Source: an uncultured Paracoccaceae bacterium
GTDB lineage: Bacteria > Pseudomonadota > Alphaproteobacteria > Rhodobacterales > Rhodobacteraceae
Reading direction: 5' to 3'
Assembly: GCA_947502145.1 (NCBI GenBank)
Contig: CANMYO010000002.1
Coordinates: 744,001 to 808,000, forward strand
Length of the DNA stretch: 64,000 nt
The position numbers were made by a program, and so were the translations under genes. Below, piece by piece: positions 38,996-47,732 of the stretch. Within the stretch, counting starts at the first letter, position 1; each line of letters starts with the position of its first letter. The notes beneath the pieces were generated by a model. The model had not been told where the DNA came from. It worked only from the letters and a program-made list of their open reading frames with translations, and made no database searches.

Positions 38996-40264
38996 ATGGA
39001 ATACATCAACGACCGCCGCGCGAAACGCAATGTCATCGTCCTGGTGCTGGCGCAGGCCATCCTGGGCGCCCAGATGCCAATGATCTTCGTGATTGGTGGC
39101 CTTGCCGGGGGCATGCTGACCACTAATCCCTGTCTTGCGACCCTGCCGATCAGCTTTATCGTCTTTGGATCGATGACCACCGCACCCTGGCTGTCGCCGC
39201 TGATGCAAAGACGCGGGCGGCGCTTTGGGTTCTTTCTGGGGGCAATATCCGGCGCAATCGGCGCGCTGGTTGCCGCCTATGGGCTTTATCTTGGATCATT
39301 TACAATCCTGCTGATGGGGTCGTTCCTGACCGGGATCTACATGTCCGCGCAGGGGTTTTATCGCTTTGCGGCCACGGATACGGCTTCGGACACGTTCCGC
39401 CCCAAGGCGATTTCCTATGTGATGGCGGGCGGTTTGCTGGCTGCGATTGTCGGACCCCAGCTCAACAAGCTGGTGCAAGAGGCCTTCGTGGTGCCCTTCC
39501 TGGGCACCTATCTGGCCGTTGCCGCCCTGAACCTTGTCGGCATGATGCTGTTCTTTGCGCTTGATCTGCCCAAGGGCAACCTGAATGAGCCGGCCCCGGT
39601 GAACACGGCCCCCGCCCGCAGCCGCGCCGCCCTGCTGCGCGATCCGCAAATCCTGGTCGCGATCATCTGCGGCATGGTGGCCTATTCGCTGATGAATCTG
39701 GTGATGACCTCAACCCCGCTGGCCGTTGTCGGCTGTGGCTATACCACCAATAACGCCAATGACATCGTCTCTGCGCATGTCCTCGCGATGTTTGTGCCCA
39801 GCTTCTTTACCGGTCACCTGATTGCCCGGTTTGGCGTCGAAAAGATCCTTGCGGCCGGGCTTGTGATCCTGACCGGTGCCGGCCTTGCGGCGATCCTCGG
39901 GGTGCAGATGGGTGCGGTGACCACCCCCCCGGCTGATCCTTCGTTCAGCGGATTGATCAATTTCTACCTGGTGCTGATCCTGCTTGGCGTGGGCTGGAAC
40001 TTTGGTTTCATCGGCGCAACCACGATGCTAGCAGGGGCGCATGCGTCCAGCGAACGCGGCGTGGTGCAGGGTATGAATGACATGATCGTCTTTGGCATGG
40101 TGACCGTGGCGTCCCTTGCGTCGGGCGGGCTGATGAATTGCTCGGGCGGCACCCCGGTCGAAGGCTGGACAGCGGTGAACCTCGCCATGCTGCCGTTCCT
40201 GATCCTTGCCGGTGGGGCGCTGATCTGGCTTGTCATGCGCCCGCGGACCGCACCTGTGGGCTAG
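38996..40264 (+). CDS. MFS transporter
   Basis: A 422-residue major facilitator with 12 predicted helices. The loop between helices 2 and 3 reads SPLMQRRGRRFGFFLG, the usual MFS motif, and the second half begins near residue 205. Substrate not recognisable. It lies 39 bases after cobB and could be part of the cobalamin unit, perhaps exporting or importing a corrin-related compound, but this is only position-based. It is convergent with the squalene/phytoene synthase-like gene; stop codons overlap. Confidence 0.87.
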   Translation: MEYINDRRAKRNVIVLVLAQAILGAQMPMIFVIGGLAGGMLTTNPCLATLPISFIVFGSMTTAPWLSPLMQRRGRRFGFFLGAISGAIGALVAAYGLYLGSFTILLMGSFLTGIYMSAQGFYRFAATDTASDTFRPKAISYVMAGGLLAAIVGPQLNKLVQEAFVVPFLGTYLAVAALNLVGMMLFFALDLPKGNLNEPAPVNTAPARSRAALLRDPQILVAIICGMVAYSLMNLVMTSTPLAVVGCGYTTNNANDIVSAHVLAMFVPSFFTGHLIARFGVEKILAAGLVILTGAGLAAILGVQMGAVTTPPADPSFSGLINFYLVLILLGVGWNFGFIGATTMLAGAHASSERGVVQGMNDMIVFGMVTVASLASGGLMNCSGGTPVEGWTAVNLAMLPFLILAGGALIWLVMRPRTAPVG

Positions 40265-41028
40265 CGCCACCATCCCAGCGTGGACACCGTCAACAACCGC
40301 GCCGTATCCGCCAGCGCACTGGGGGCAAGCGTCCCTGCCGCAGCCGCCTTTGGCTGGGCGGCAGCCTTCGCCAGAACGGGCTTCGCCTGCCAGCCTGCGA
40401 TCAGGGCCGCACCCGCCGCGCCCGAGATGTCGCGCCGCGATTTGACCGCCGCACCGCGCCGCGCCAGTGCCTTCCTCGCCAGCGCTTGCACGCCTGCCGC
40501 CGTGCCATCGACAAGTGGCTTGTGGCCGCGCGCCTCCAGTTCCGGCACCGCCCGCAGCAGATTGGCAACGCCGACACCATAGGCAAAATCGCGCACGGGG
40601 GATTGCGCCGCCGGGCCCAGCAGACGCGCCGCCGTCCAGATCAGATGGCCCGCGGTCGCATCAACATATTCATCCAGATGGGCTGCGTCTTCGAAGGCGT
40701 CCGTGTAGATGTCCCAACGGCGCGCCGCGACAAGCCCGTCAAGACATTGCGCCGCCTCTACGTCAAGCACATCGGCCAGCGCATCAACAACGTCATGCCT
40801 GCGCGCGCCGTCACCTGCGGCAATCTCCTGCAGGGCATCGCGCCACCATTGCAGACGCATTTCCGCAATCATCGCCTCTGCCGTGACCCAGGGCGCGCGG
40901 CTGACCTCGACGTTGAAGGCATAAAGCGGGAACAGCACCCGGCGTGCCGCAACCGGCGCGGCCATCGTGGCGCGGAACCGGATCGGATCAGCCCGTTCAA
41001 CCAGCGCCGCGCAGGCCGCCAGACTCAT
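40261..41028 (-). CDS. squalene/phytoene synthase family protein (NDUFAF6-like)
   Basis: A 255-residue all-alpha isoprenyl-synthase fold protein. RRVLFPLYAFNVEVSRAPWVTAEAMIAEMRLQWWRDAL matches the first substrate segment of the family, but the Asp-rich motif is not the full DxxxD pair of true synthases, as in the NDUFAF6 group linked to respiratory complex I assembly. Its ATG overlaps the upstream methyltransferase stop (ATGA), making it the last gene of the cysS-cimA operon. Confidence 0.8.
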   Translation of the reverse strand: MSLAACAALVERADPIRFRATMAAPVAARRVLFPLYAFNVEVSRAPWVTAEAMIAEMRLQWWRDALQEIAAGDGARRHDVVDALADVLDVEAAQCLDGLVAARRWDIYTDAFEDAAHLDEYVDATAGHLIWTAARLLGPAAQSPVRDFAYGVGVANLLRAVPELEARGHKPLVDGTAAGVQALARKALARRGAAVKSRRDISGAAGAALIAGWQAKPVLAKAAAQPKAAAAGTLAPSALADTARLLTVSTLGWWR

Positions 41029-41738
41029 AGCGGTTTCACCACGCAAAGCAGATAGCCGGTCTCGGCCTTCGCGGTCTGCCACTGGCTGATTTCGCGCCGC
41101 CCGTCGTCAAGCGACTTGGCCAGCTCGGCATCAGCTTCCGCATCGGGCGCAAGCGCGGCAATACGTGCAGCCATCGGATCATGATACGCCGCCCAGGCGT
41201 CATCGCTCAGCGGGCGCGCCGCCAACAGCTTGAACCCGGCCATGGCGATCTGAGTTGCCAGCGCCGGTTTGCTGGGGATGTCACCTTCGCCCTCCCAAAA
41301 TGCAATGGCCGCATCCGAGGGATCAGGCGTGAAATAACATGGCGCGGAAAAGGCGATCGCCCCGCCCTTTTTCAGACTGCGCCGCCAGCTGCGCAGGGCC
41401 GGCCCAACGCCCAGAAAATAGATTGCGCCAGCGCACCAGATCAGATCAAAGGGGCCTTGCAGGCGGGCCATATCGGCCACTTCAAATCGTGCGCGGGCCT
41501 CGCCTTTGTGGCGCGTGCATGCCGCGTCAATGAAATGCTCTGTCTTGTCGCACCCGAGGACAAACCCCTCGGGGCAGGCAGCCAGCAGTGCCTTGACATC
41601 ATCACCCGGCCCACAGGCCACATCACAGATCATCGCATCCGCAGGTGTGCCCGCGATATCCACCGCCCAGGCGACATCTTCGGGCACGCCCGGCCCTTCG
41701 CGCGGCAGATCCCGATGCAGGGTGAAAAAGGCCTCCAT
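41025..41738 (-). CDS. class I SAM-dependent methyltransferase
   Basis: A 237-residue methyltransferase. Motif I is ICDVACGPGDDVKALLAACP near residue 40, DKTEHFIDAA and EVADMARLQGPFDLIWCAGAIYFLG continue the core. It begins at the cimA stop (1-base overlap) and ends in the start of the synthase-like gene. Small-molecule substrate unknown. Confidence 0.86.
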   Translation of the reverse strand: MEAFFTLHRDLPREGPGVPEDVAWAVDIAGTPADAMICDVACGPGDDVKALLAACPEGFVLGCDKTEHFIDAACTRHKGEARARFEVADMARLQGPFDLIWCAGAIYFLGVGPALRSWRRSLKKGGAIAFSAPCYFTPDPSDAAIAFWEGEGDIPSKPALATQIAMAGFKLLAARPLSDDAWAAYHDPMAARIAALAPDAEADAELAKSLDDGRREISQWQTAKAETGYLLCVVKPL

Positions 41739-43360
41739 CAGGACTTGGCCCCATCGCGGATCAGTTTCCAGTTAATCGCATCAATCAGCGCATCAAAGCT
41801 GGCGTCAACGATGTTGGCGCTGACCCCAACCGTGGACCAGCGGCGGCCCTTGCCATCCTCACTGTCGATAATGACCCGTGTTACCGCTTCGGTGCCGCCA
41901 TCCGTGATCCGCACCTTGAAATCGACCAGCCGCATGTCAGCGATGTAATCTTGGTAAGGCCCCAGATCCTTGGCCAGCGCCCGGCTCAACGCGTTCACCG
42001 GACCCCGGTCAGATCCATCCGGCCCCATGCTTTCGCTGACGTTGAGGAACTTCTTGCCGTGCACCTTGGTCACAACCACGGCCTCGGACAGCGACACCAT
42101 CCGCCCGCGCTTGTTGCGTCGCCGTTCGACCGTGACGCGATAGCGTTTGACCTCAAAGAACGCCGGCAGGCTGCCCAATTCCGCCCGCGCCAACAACTCA
42201 AACGAGGCCTGCGCCGTGTCGTAGGAATAGCCGCGCGCCTCGCGGTCCTTGATCCGTTCCAGAATGCGCGACAGGGCCGGATCGCCCTTTTCGACCGTAA
42301 GCCCGGCCTGCACCAGCCGTTCGCGCAGATTGGATTGTCCGGCCTGATTGGACATCGGCACGATGCGGCTGTTGCCGACCACGGTGGGGTCGATGTGTTC
42401 GTAGGTTGTCGGATCCTTGGCAATCGCGCTGGCGTGCAGCCCGGCCTTGTGGGCAAAGGCACTGGCCCCGACGTAGGGGGCCTGTTTGGCGGGCACCCGG
42501 TTCAGGATGTCATCCAGCATCCGGCTGGCCTTGCGCAACCCTTTGAGCGCATCAAGGCTTACCCCGGTCTCGAACTGGCTGGCATAGGGTTCCTTCAACA
42601 GCAGCGTCGGGATGATCGTTGTCAGGTTGGCATTGCCGCAACGCTCGCCCAGCCCGTTCAGCGTCCCCTGGATCTGACGACAGCCCGCCATCACCGCCGC
42701 CAGCGAATTGGCAACGGCGTTTTCGGTGTCATTGTGGGTATGAATCCCCAGATGGGTGCCCGGGATGCCGCTGGCGATCACCTTGGTGACAATCTCGCTG
42801 ACTTCATGGGGCAGCGTGCCACCATTGGTATCGCACAGCACAATCCATCGCGCCCCCGCGTCAAAGGCGGCGTGGATCGCCTCAAGCGCGTAATCGGGGT
42901 TGGCCTTGAACCCGTCAAAGAAATGCTCTGCGTCAAACAGCGCCTCGCGCCCCTCTGCCACCAGATGCGCGAAGGATGCGCGCAGGTTCTCGGTGTTTTC
43001 CGCCAGCGTGATCCCAAGCGCGGTTTCCACATGGAACGGGTGGCTTTTGCCAACCAGACAAACCGCAGGCGTTTTTGCATTCAGCACCGCCGCAAGGACG
43101 TCATCGTTTGCAGCAGAGCGCCCAGAACGTTTGGTCATGCCAAAGGCGGTCATCGTAGCGCTGGTGCTGACGTCAGCCTCAAAAAACTCTGAATCTGTCG
43201 GATTGGCACCGGGCCAGCCGCCTTCGATGTAATCAAGGCCCAGACTGTCCAGCGTGCGCGCGATCTGGACCTTTTCAGAGGTGGCAAACTGCACGCCTTG
43301 CGTCTGCTGCCCGTCGCGCAGCGTGGTATCAAACAGGAAAAGCCGTTCCTTGCCCATCAC
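41738..43360 (-). CDS. cimA: citramalate synthase
   Basis: CimA condenses pyruvate and acetyl-CoA to citramalate, feeding threonine-independent isoleucine synthesis. The 540-residue protein starts with [17 protein letters not shown] (catalytic Arg/Asp of the HMGL/IPMS family), has [16 protein letters not shown] with the metal histidines, [11 protein letters not shown], and a C-terminal LeuA-type allosteric domain ([23 protein letters not shown]...DFKVRI) for isoleucine feedback. ATG overlaps the cysS stop. The leader peptide upstream of cysS is rich in Ile codons, which suits control of this gene. Confidence 0.92.
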   Translation of the reverse strand: MMGKERLFLFDTTLRDGQQTQGVQFATSEKVQIARTLDSLGLDYIEGGWPGANPTDSEFFEADVSTSATMTAFGMTKRSGRSAANDDVLAAVLNAKTPAVCLVGKSHPFHVETALGITLAENTENLRASFAHLVAEGREALFDAEHFFDGFKANPDYALEAIHAAFDAGARWIVLCDTNGGTLPHEVSEIVTKVIASGIPGTHLGIHTHNDTENAVANSLAAVMAGCRQIQGTLNGLGERCGNANLTTIIPTLLLKEPYASQFETGVSLDALKGLRKASRMLDDILNRVPAKQAPYVGASAFAHKAGLHASAIAKDPTTYEHIDPTVVGNSRIVPMSNQAGQSNLRERLVQAGLTVEKGDPALSRILERIKDREARGYSYDTAQASFELLARAELGSLPAFFEVKRYRVTVERRRNKRGRMVSLSEAVVVTKVHGKKFLNVSESMGPDGSDRGPVNALSRALAKDLGPYQDYIADMRLVDFKVRITDGGTEAVTRVIIDSEDGKGRRWSTVGVSANIVDASFDALIDAINWKLIRDGAKS

Positions 43361-44790
43361 AGGTCTCCCAGTTTTGCGGCGTCAAAATCGGGGCCGGGTT
43401 GCCAGGTGGCCTGCCCGCCCAAATCCGTCACCTGTACCCCGGCGGCATTCAGCAGGTCGCGCAACTCATCCGCGCGCGCCCAGTCCTTGCCTGCGCGGGC
43501 CGCGGCTCGGGCCGCCAGCAAGGCATCCACCCGCGCTGCCACGTCCGGCGTCACCGCAGTCCCGGCCTCACCGCCGTCAAACTGCGGGATCGCAGCCCAG
43601 TCGTTCACCAGCCCCAGCATCTGCAACCCATAGGCAAAGCCTGCCAGTGTTGTTGGCGTCTTGCCCTTGGCCAGGACATGCAAACGCGCCAATGCGCCTG
43701 AGGTGTTCAGATCATTGGCCAGGACGCCAAGGAACTCCGCATCCGGCTGCCATTTGCCCTCAGCCTTCAATGCGCGGATCAGATCGGGGCGAAATCCGTG
43801 GCCATGCAATATCCCGTACCAGCGCCGCAGCGTCGTTTCCGCCTCGGCACGTTTGGTTTCGGTCCAATCCATGGTCTTGCTGTAATGGGTTGTCAGGAAC
43901 ACCAGGCGGATCACTTCACCCGGAACGCCCTGGTCAAGCAAATCACGCACGGTAAAGAAGTTGCCCAGCGACTTGGACATCTTCTTGCCCTCGACCTGCA
44001 GCATGTCGTTATGCAGCCAGACCCGCGCATAATCACCTTCGGGATGGGCGCATTTGGACTGTGCCAGCTCATTCTCGTGGTGCGGGAACTGCAGATCATT
44101 GCCGCCACCATGGATGTCAAATGTCTCGCCCAAAATGGCGCGGCTCATCGCGGAGCACTCGATGTGCCAGCCGGGCCGACCATAGCCAAAGGGGCTATCC
44201 CACCCCGGCACGCCATCGGGTGACGGCTTCCACAGCACGAAATCCATCGGGTTGCGCTTGTAGGGGGCGACTTCGACCCGCGCGCCGGCAATCATGTCAT
44301 CCACCGAACGACCTGACAGGCGACCGTAGTCGGGAAAACTTTCGACCGAAAACAACACATGGCCCTCGGCCTCGTAGGCGTGACCATCGGCGACCAGCTT
44401 GCCAATCATCGCGACCATGTCCGCGATATGCGCGGTTGCGCGCGGTTCGTGCGTCGGGCGCTGCGCCCCCAACGCATCCATGTCATCATGATACCACTGG
44501 ATCGTTTCCGCGGTGATATCGCCGATTTCGCGCCCGGTCTCTGCTGCCCGCGCGTTGATCTTGTCTTCAACATCGGTGAAATTGCGCACATAGGTCACGT
44601 TGCCCGCGCCGTAGATCTCTTTCATCAGCCGAAACAGCACATCAAACATCAGCACATTGCGGGCATTGCCCAGATGGGCGCGGTCATAGACCGTCGGGCC
44701 ACACAGATACATGCCGACCTTGCCGGGGATGACCGGTTCAAAGTCCTCTTTGCGACGGGACATCGAATTATGGAAACGGATCTTTGTCAT
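43357..44790 (-). CDS. cysS: cysteinyl-tRNA synthetase
   Basis: CysRS, 477 residues. [19 protein letters not shown] has the first zinc Cys and the HIGH-type motif, [14 protein letters not shown] the second Cys, [14 protein letters not shown] the remaining ligands and [17 protein letters not shown] the KMSKS motif; the C-terminal helical domain follows. First gene of a cysS-cimA-methyltransferase-synthase operon. The 144-base leader contains a 14-codon ORF with four Cys codons and a T5 run. Confidence 0.96.
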   Translation of the reverse strand: MTKIRFHNSMSRRKEDFEPVIPGKVGMYLCGPTVYDRAHLGNARNVLMFDVLFRLMKEIYGAGNVTYVRNFTDVEDKINARAAETGREIGDITAETIQWYHDDMDALGAQRPTHEPRATAHIADMVAMIGKLVADGHAYEAEGHVLFSVESFPDYGRLSGRSVDDMIAGARVEVAPYKRNPMDFVLWKPSPDGVPGWDSPFGYGRPGWHIECSAMSRAILGETFDIHGGGNDLQFPHHENELAQSKCAHPEGDYARVWLHNDMLQVEGKKMSKSLGNFFTVRDLLDQGVPGEVIRLVFLTTHYSKTMDWTETKRAEAETTLRRWYGILHGHGFRPDLIRALKAEGKWQPDAEFLGVLANDLNTSGALARLHVLAKGKTPTTLAGFAYGLQMLGLVNDWAAIPQFDGGEAGTAVTPDVAARVDALLAARAAARAGKDWARADELRDLLNAAGVQVTDLGGQATWQPGPDFDAAKLGDL

Positions 44791-44871
44791 AGCGCCTCAC
44801 GCACGGGTTTTCCCTGCGGGCTTAGCGAAATCAAGGATCAGGTGAAACGTGAAAAAGCGGCCCGCTGGAAT

Positions 44872-44916
44872 TCAGCAGGAAATAATGCAGCAGATAATGA
44901 TGCAGGTCTTTTTCAT
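44872..44916 (-). CDS. Cys/Ile-rich leader peptide upstream of cysS-cimA
   Basis: ATG to TGA encodes MKKTCIIICCIISC: four Cys (all TGC) and five Ile codons in 14. It ends 82 bases before cysS. The two downstream structural genes charge tRNA-Cys and make an isoleucine precursor, so both over-represented residues match. The codons run into a 7-bp stem (CCTGCTG/CAGCGGG, one G-U) that overlaps the stop codon and is followed by CCGCTTTTTC. No Shine-Dalgarno is seen, but the predicted +1 is at the A of the ATG, so it may be a leaderless message. A ribosome-stalling attenuator is the natural reading. Chance composition is the alternative. Confidence 0.65.
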   Translation of the reverse strand: MKKTCIIICCIISC

Positions 44917-44922
44917 GGGGCC

Positions 44923-44951
44923 GCAATAGCAGCCCTAACTCCCGCTGTCGA
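44923..44951 (-). promoter_or_regulatory. promoter of the leader-cysS-cimA unit
   Basis: On the minus strand TCGACA, a 17-base spacer and TATTGC with an extended TGC just before it. Six bases after the -10 falls the A of the leader ATG. The -35 lies within the last codons of the upstream DUF1697 gene. The -10 is weak, so this is a moderate prediction. Confidence 0.45.
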
Positions 44952-45480
44952 GCATTTCTGTCAGCGTGATGATGGTGTTGAGGTTGCGGGCGGTGAACTC
45001 CGTACCGGTAATGACCTTGTCGATTCGCGCCATCAGCTTGGATCGTCCGACCCCCTCGGGTGCATTAAACCACACCGTCTGCCCGACCACCGCCAGCCGT
45101 TCGGTTGCCGAAATCCAGCGATCCCGCACCTCGGTGTCAATGACCGGCGGTTGGGTGCAAAAGAAGCCATGCACCGCCTTTCCACTGTCGCGATCAAAGG
45201 GACAGCCCTGCAATGTCGTCGACATCGCCGCGCTGGAAAGCACCAGCACCGGCACATCGACATTCATCTGTTCGCGCAAGCCTTGCGCCAGTTGCGCAGA
45301 TAGCGACTCAGCACGGCCAGCTGCGGCAAACACAAGGTTCCCCGATGCGATGTAGCTCTGCACATCCTGCCAGCCAAACCCGTTGGCCATGGCGCGAAAT
45401 GCGGCCATCGGCACCTTGTTGTGTCCGCCCACATTCACACCGCGCAGCAGGGCAACCCATCTTGTCATTTCTGCCGTCAT
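44935..45480 (-). CDS. DUF1697 protein
   Basis: A 181-residue protein with the DUF1697 opening WVALLRGVNVGGHNKVPMAAFRAM and the block SYIASGNLVFAA, plus GTEFTARNLNTIITLTEML at the C-terminus. Function of the family is unknown. The ATG before TAEMTRWVALL has a GAGGGA upstream; two further in-frame starts lie upstream but would overlap the divergent gene. Only 16 bases separate its start from that of the MmcQ-like gene. Confidence 0.87.
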   Translation of the reverse strand: MTAEMTRWVALLRGVNVGGHNKVPMAAFRAMANGFGWQDVQSYIASGNLVFAAAGRAESLSAQLAQGLREQMNVDVPVLVLSSAAMSTTLQGCPFDRDSGKAVHGFFCTQPPVIDTEVRDRWISATERLAVVGQTVWFNAPEGVGRSKLMARIDKVITGTEFTARNLNTIITLTEMLDSGS

Positions 45481-45496
45481 GCCGCACGATCCCTCC

Positions 45497-45832
45497 ATGT
45501 CACGCAAAATCGTAAATGAAATCTGTAAGGCGTATCCGGGCGCTACGCTAGATCACAACCTTGGCGAAGGGCACGACAGCTGGAAGGTCGGCGGCAAGCT
45601 TTTTGCGATCACCGGCAGTCTGGGCGACAGCGTGTCGGTCAAGACAGACAGCATCGAAACCGCGCAGATGCTGATTGACGCAGGCGTCGGCAGCAAGGCC
45701 CGTTACCTGCACCGGTCGTGGATCGCGATCCCGCTGGACATTGACCCCGACGAACTGCGCCATCGGATCAATGTCTCTTACGAGCTGATCAAATCCAGCC
45801 TGTCCAAAAAGGCTCAGGCCGCCTTGGCATAG
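45497..45832 (+). CDS. MmcQ/YjbR-family protein
   Basis: A 111-residue protein of the MmcQ/YjbR family (double wing DNA-binding-like fold): SRKIVNEICKAYPGATLDH, the HDSWKVGGKLFAI core and YLHRSWIAIPLD, SYELIKSSL. Start is the ATG before SRKIVNE, family-typical; the longer open frame is antisense to DUF1697. Function unknown. Its stop region overlaps the end of the convergent MerR gene by 19 bases. Confidence 0.88.
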   Translation: MSRKIVNEICKAYPGATLDHNLGEGHDSWKVGGKLFAITGSLGDSVSVKTDSIETAQMLIDAGVGSKARYLHRSWIAIPLDIDPDELRHRINVSYELIKSSLSKKAQAALA

Positions 45833-46587
45833 GCGATCATCGCCTCCGGCAACCAGGATGAGAATCTTGGCGCAAGCCGCTCGTATCTTGCGATAAAATC
45901 TGGATGCGACTGGTACAGTTGCGCCAACCCGGCATAGGCCGCGGGTGGGCAGTCCCGACCCCAAAGCTCTGCGATCAGCGCGCGATGTGAATCCAGCGTC
46001 GTATGGTTCGCGGTCACGTCAGGCGGGTGGCCCGCGTTGAAAAGCGCCACCAGCGCCGTTTCCAGCGATTTCAGCCGCGTCATGGCCGCGGCAAGGCCAC
46101 CCGCCATTTCGGAAATGGCCTGTTTTGACGTGCTGATGCTGGCGGCCATGTCGGGCCCGTAGGTGTCAATCAACCAGGTTTCATGGGCCGTCTGCGTCGC
46201 CGCATCAAAGGGGGTGTAAAGTTCGCGATCCTGCATGTTGTGTTTTCCTTTCAGTGAAAGGATCGTCGCATCCAGCGTCTCCAGCAGGCGCTCCACCCGC
46301 CTCGCCTCCTCCGCCAGCTTGTCGCGATGGGCGGTGAGACGGGCAATAGGATCGACCTGCGCTGACAGAACCTCGGCAATGTCGGTCAGCGACAGGCCAA
46401 AGGCGCGGTAGAACAGGATTTCCTGCAACCGCAACGCCTCTGCCCGGCCATAGCTGCGATAACCGTTCAATGCGACATGCGCAGGCCGCAGCAACCCAAT
46501 GGCATCATAATGATGCAGCGTGCGCACCGTGACGCCAGACAGGCGGGCCAATTCGCCAACGGAATATTCTGTGATTCGATGATCCAT
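45814..46587 (-). CDS. MerR-family regulator with TipAS-type ligand domain
   Basis: A 257-residue regulator: MerR helix-turn-helix (YSVGELARLSGVTVRTLHHYDAIGLLRP), coiled-coil dimer helix (residues about 75-115) and a C-terminal TipAS domain that binds peptide antibiotics or similar cyclic ligands in Streptomyces TipA. It is the last gene in a minus-strand run with the VOC and 59-aa genes, 33 bases after the VOC stop. The ATG before DHRITEYS was preferred over one seven codons earlier. Confidence 0.9.
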   Translation of the reverse strand: MDHRITEYSVGELARLSGVTVRTLHHYDAIGLLRPAHVALNGYRSYGRAEALRLQEILFYRAFGLSLTDIAEVLSAQVDPIARLTAHRDKLAEEARRVERLLETLDATILSLKGKHNMQDRELYTPFDAATQTAHETWLIDTYGPDMAASISTSKQAISEMAGGLAAAMTRLKSLETALVALFNAGHPPDVTANHTTLDSHRALIAELWGRDCPPAAYAGLAQLYQSHPDFIARYERLAPRFSSWLPEAMIAYAKAA

Positions 46588-46620
46588 ACCCGCCTTTTGC
46601 CGTCTCACGCCGCGTCAGGG

Positions 46621-47010
46621 TCAAGCGTAGCTGACAACTTCGATCTCGACACCGTTATCTTCATGGAAATAGAACCGCCGCCCCGGCTCATAATCCGCGT
46701 GATTGATGGTCTTGTAGCCCTTCGCCTCGATCTTGGCCTGTGTTGCGTCCAGATCATCCACAACAACGGCCAGATGATTCAGCGCCCCGCGGGTTTCATA
46801 ACTGGCATCAGCACTGGGCACGGTCTGTTTGGGATCGGTCCCGGAATAAAGCGCCAGATAACTGCGGTCATTGCCAACATGCACGGTATAGCCCGCACCG
46901 TTCATCGCTGCCCCCTCCCAGCGGGTGTGCCAGTCAAACAGGTCTGACAACAGGGCCGCTGTCGCGCGCGGGTCAGCGACGGTGATGTTTGCGTGTTCAA
47001 GATATGCCAT
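46621..47010 (-). CDS. VOC (glyoxalase/bleomycin-resistance) family protein
   Basis: A 129-residue vicinal-oxygen-chelate protein. LEHANITVADPRATAALL, the ALNHLAVVVDDLDATQAKIEAKG second repeat and RRFYFHEDNGVEIEVVSY show both half-folds and metal-site His and Glu. Role may be detoxification or antibiotic binding. It starts three bases after the stop of the 59-aa gene and so should be under the SoxR box promoter. Confidence 0.88.
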   Translation of the reverse strand: MAYLEHANITVADPRATAALLSDLFDWHTRWEGAAMNGAGYTVHVGNDRSYLALYSGTDPKQTVPSADASYETRGALNHLAVVVDDLDATQAKIEAKGYKTINHADYEPGRRFYFHEDNGVEIEVVSYA

Positions 47011-47013
47011 GGG

Positions 47014-47193
47014 TCAGGTCCTTTTGATGAATTTGCGGGTGAGACGGGCCAATGGGCCCGGTCTCCGGGTCAGTGTTTCAGTTTGAAAACAGCCACAATC
47101 TACGTCGTGCCCCCAGCCCATGCCATCGCGGCGCAGCGCGGCCAAAGCATCAGGATCAGCGCAATAGCGGGTGGTTGGGATGTAAGCCATCAT
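47014..47193 (-). CDS. 59-residue protein under a SoxR-box promoter
   Basis: The ORF starts with two tandem ATGs after AAAGAGGAAATT (good ribosome binding site for the first). It encodes MMAYIPTTRYCADPDALAAL, then RRDGMGWGHDVDCGCFQTE and a basic tail RLTRKFIKRT. Three cysteines, two in a CxC. No membrane helix. Not a family I recognise. The case for a real gene is the SD, the SoxR box in its promoter and the three-base gap to the VOC gene. Its regulation predicts a role during redox-cycling stress. Confidence 0.65.
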   Translation of the reverse strand: MMAYIPTTRYCADPDALAALRRDGMGWGHDVDCGCFQTETLTRRPGPLARLTRKFIKRT

Positions 47194-47225
47194 AATTTCC
47201 TCTTTGCTAACGTCTTCCGAATCTG

Positions 47226-47256
47226 TTTCTAATTCCTCAAGTGCACTTTAGATCAA
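47226..47256 (-). promoter_or_regulatory. SoxR box within a 19-bp spacer promoter
   Basis: CCTCAAGTGCACTTTAGA at 47235-47252 is close to the classical SoxR operator (CCTCAAGttaaCTTGAGG). On the minus strand it lies between a -35 TTGATC (47251-47256) and a -10 TAGAAA (47226-47231) with a 19-base spacer, the over-long spacing characteristic of promoters activated by MerR/SoxR. It faces the 59-aa/VOC unit; soxR is divergent. Confidence 0.8.
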
Positions 47257-47266
47257 GGGATTTCTC

Positions 47267-47701
47267 ATGGAACAGGGACTCACCATTGGCGACCTCGCCA
47301 CCCGCACCGGTCTTGCGGTGTCGGCGATCCGGTTTTACGAAACCCACGGTATCGTGCATCCAGTGCGCAACGCTGGCGGTCACCGGCGCTACGCCCGTGC
47401 GGACATCCGACGCCTGTCCTTTGTGATGGCCGCGCAGAAATTTGGCTTTCCGTTGGCGGAGATTGCAGCGCATATGGCCCACCTGCCCGCCCACAAGGCC
47501 CCGACCAAGGCCGATTGGGGTCGCATTTCAAAGCATTTTCGCCGCGAGATTGACAACCGGATCGCCGCGCTTGAGACGCTGCGCGATCGTCTGGACGGCT
47601 GCATCGGTTGTGGTTGCCTCAGCCTCAAGTCCTGCGCGCTTTACAACCCGAACGATACGCTGGCCAAGGATGGTCCGGGCCCCCGCAATCTGCTGACTTG
47701 A
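47267..47701 (+). CDS. soxR: redox-sensing activator SoxR
   Basis: A 144-residue MerR-type regulator with HTH LTIGDLATRTGLAVSAIRFYETHGIV, dimerisation helix and the [2Fe-2S] cysteines CIGCGCLSLKSC (C-x2-C-x-C-x5-C) near residue 113. Oxidation of the cluster by redox-cycling compounds turns on target promoters. The operator is in its own divergent upstream gap, so the 59-aa and VOC genes are the direct candidate targets. An aminotransferase gene follows 31 bases downstream. Confidence 0.96.
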   Translation: MEQGLTIGDLATRTGLAVSAIRFYETHGIVHPVRNAGGHRRYARADIRRLSFVMAAQKFGFPLAEIAAHMAHLPAHKAPTKADWGRISKHFRREIDNRIAALETLRDRLDGCIGCGCLSLKSCALYNPNDTLAKDGPGPRNLLT

Positions 47702-47732
47702 CGCGCCCTGAATGCGGTGGTCCAGATGGCGC

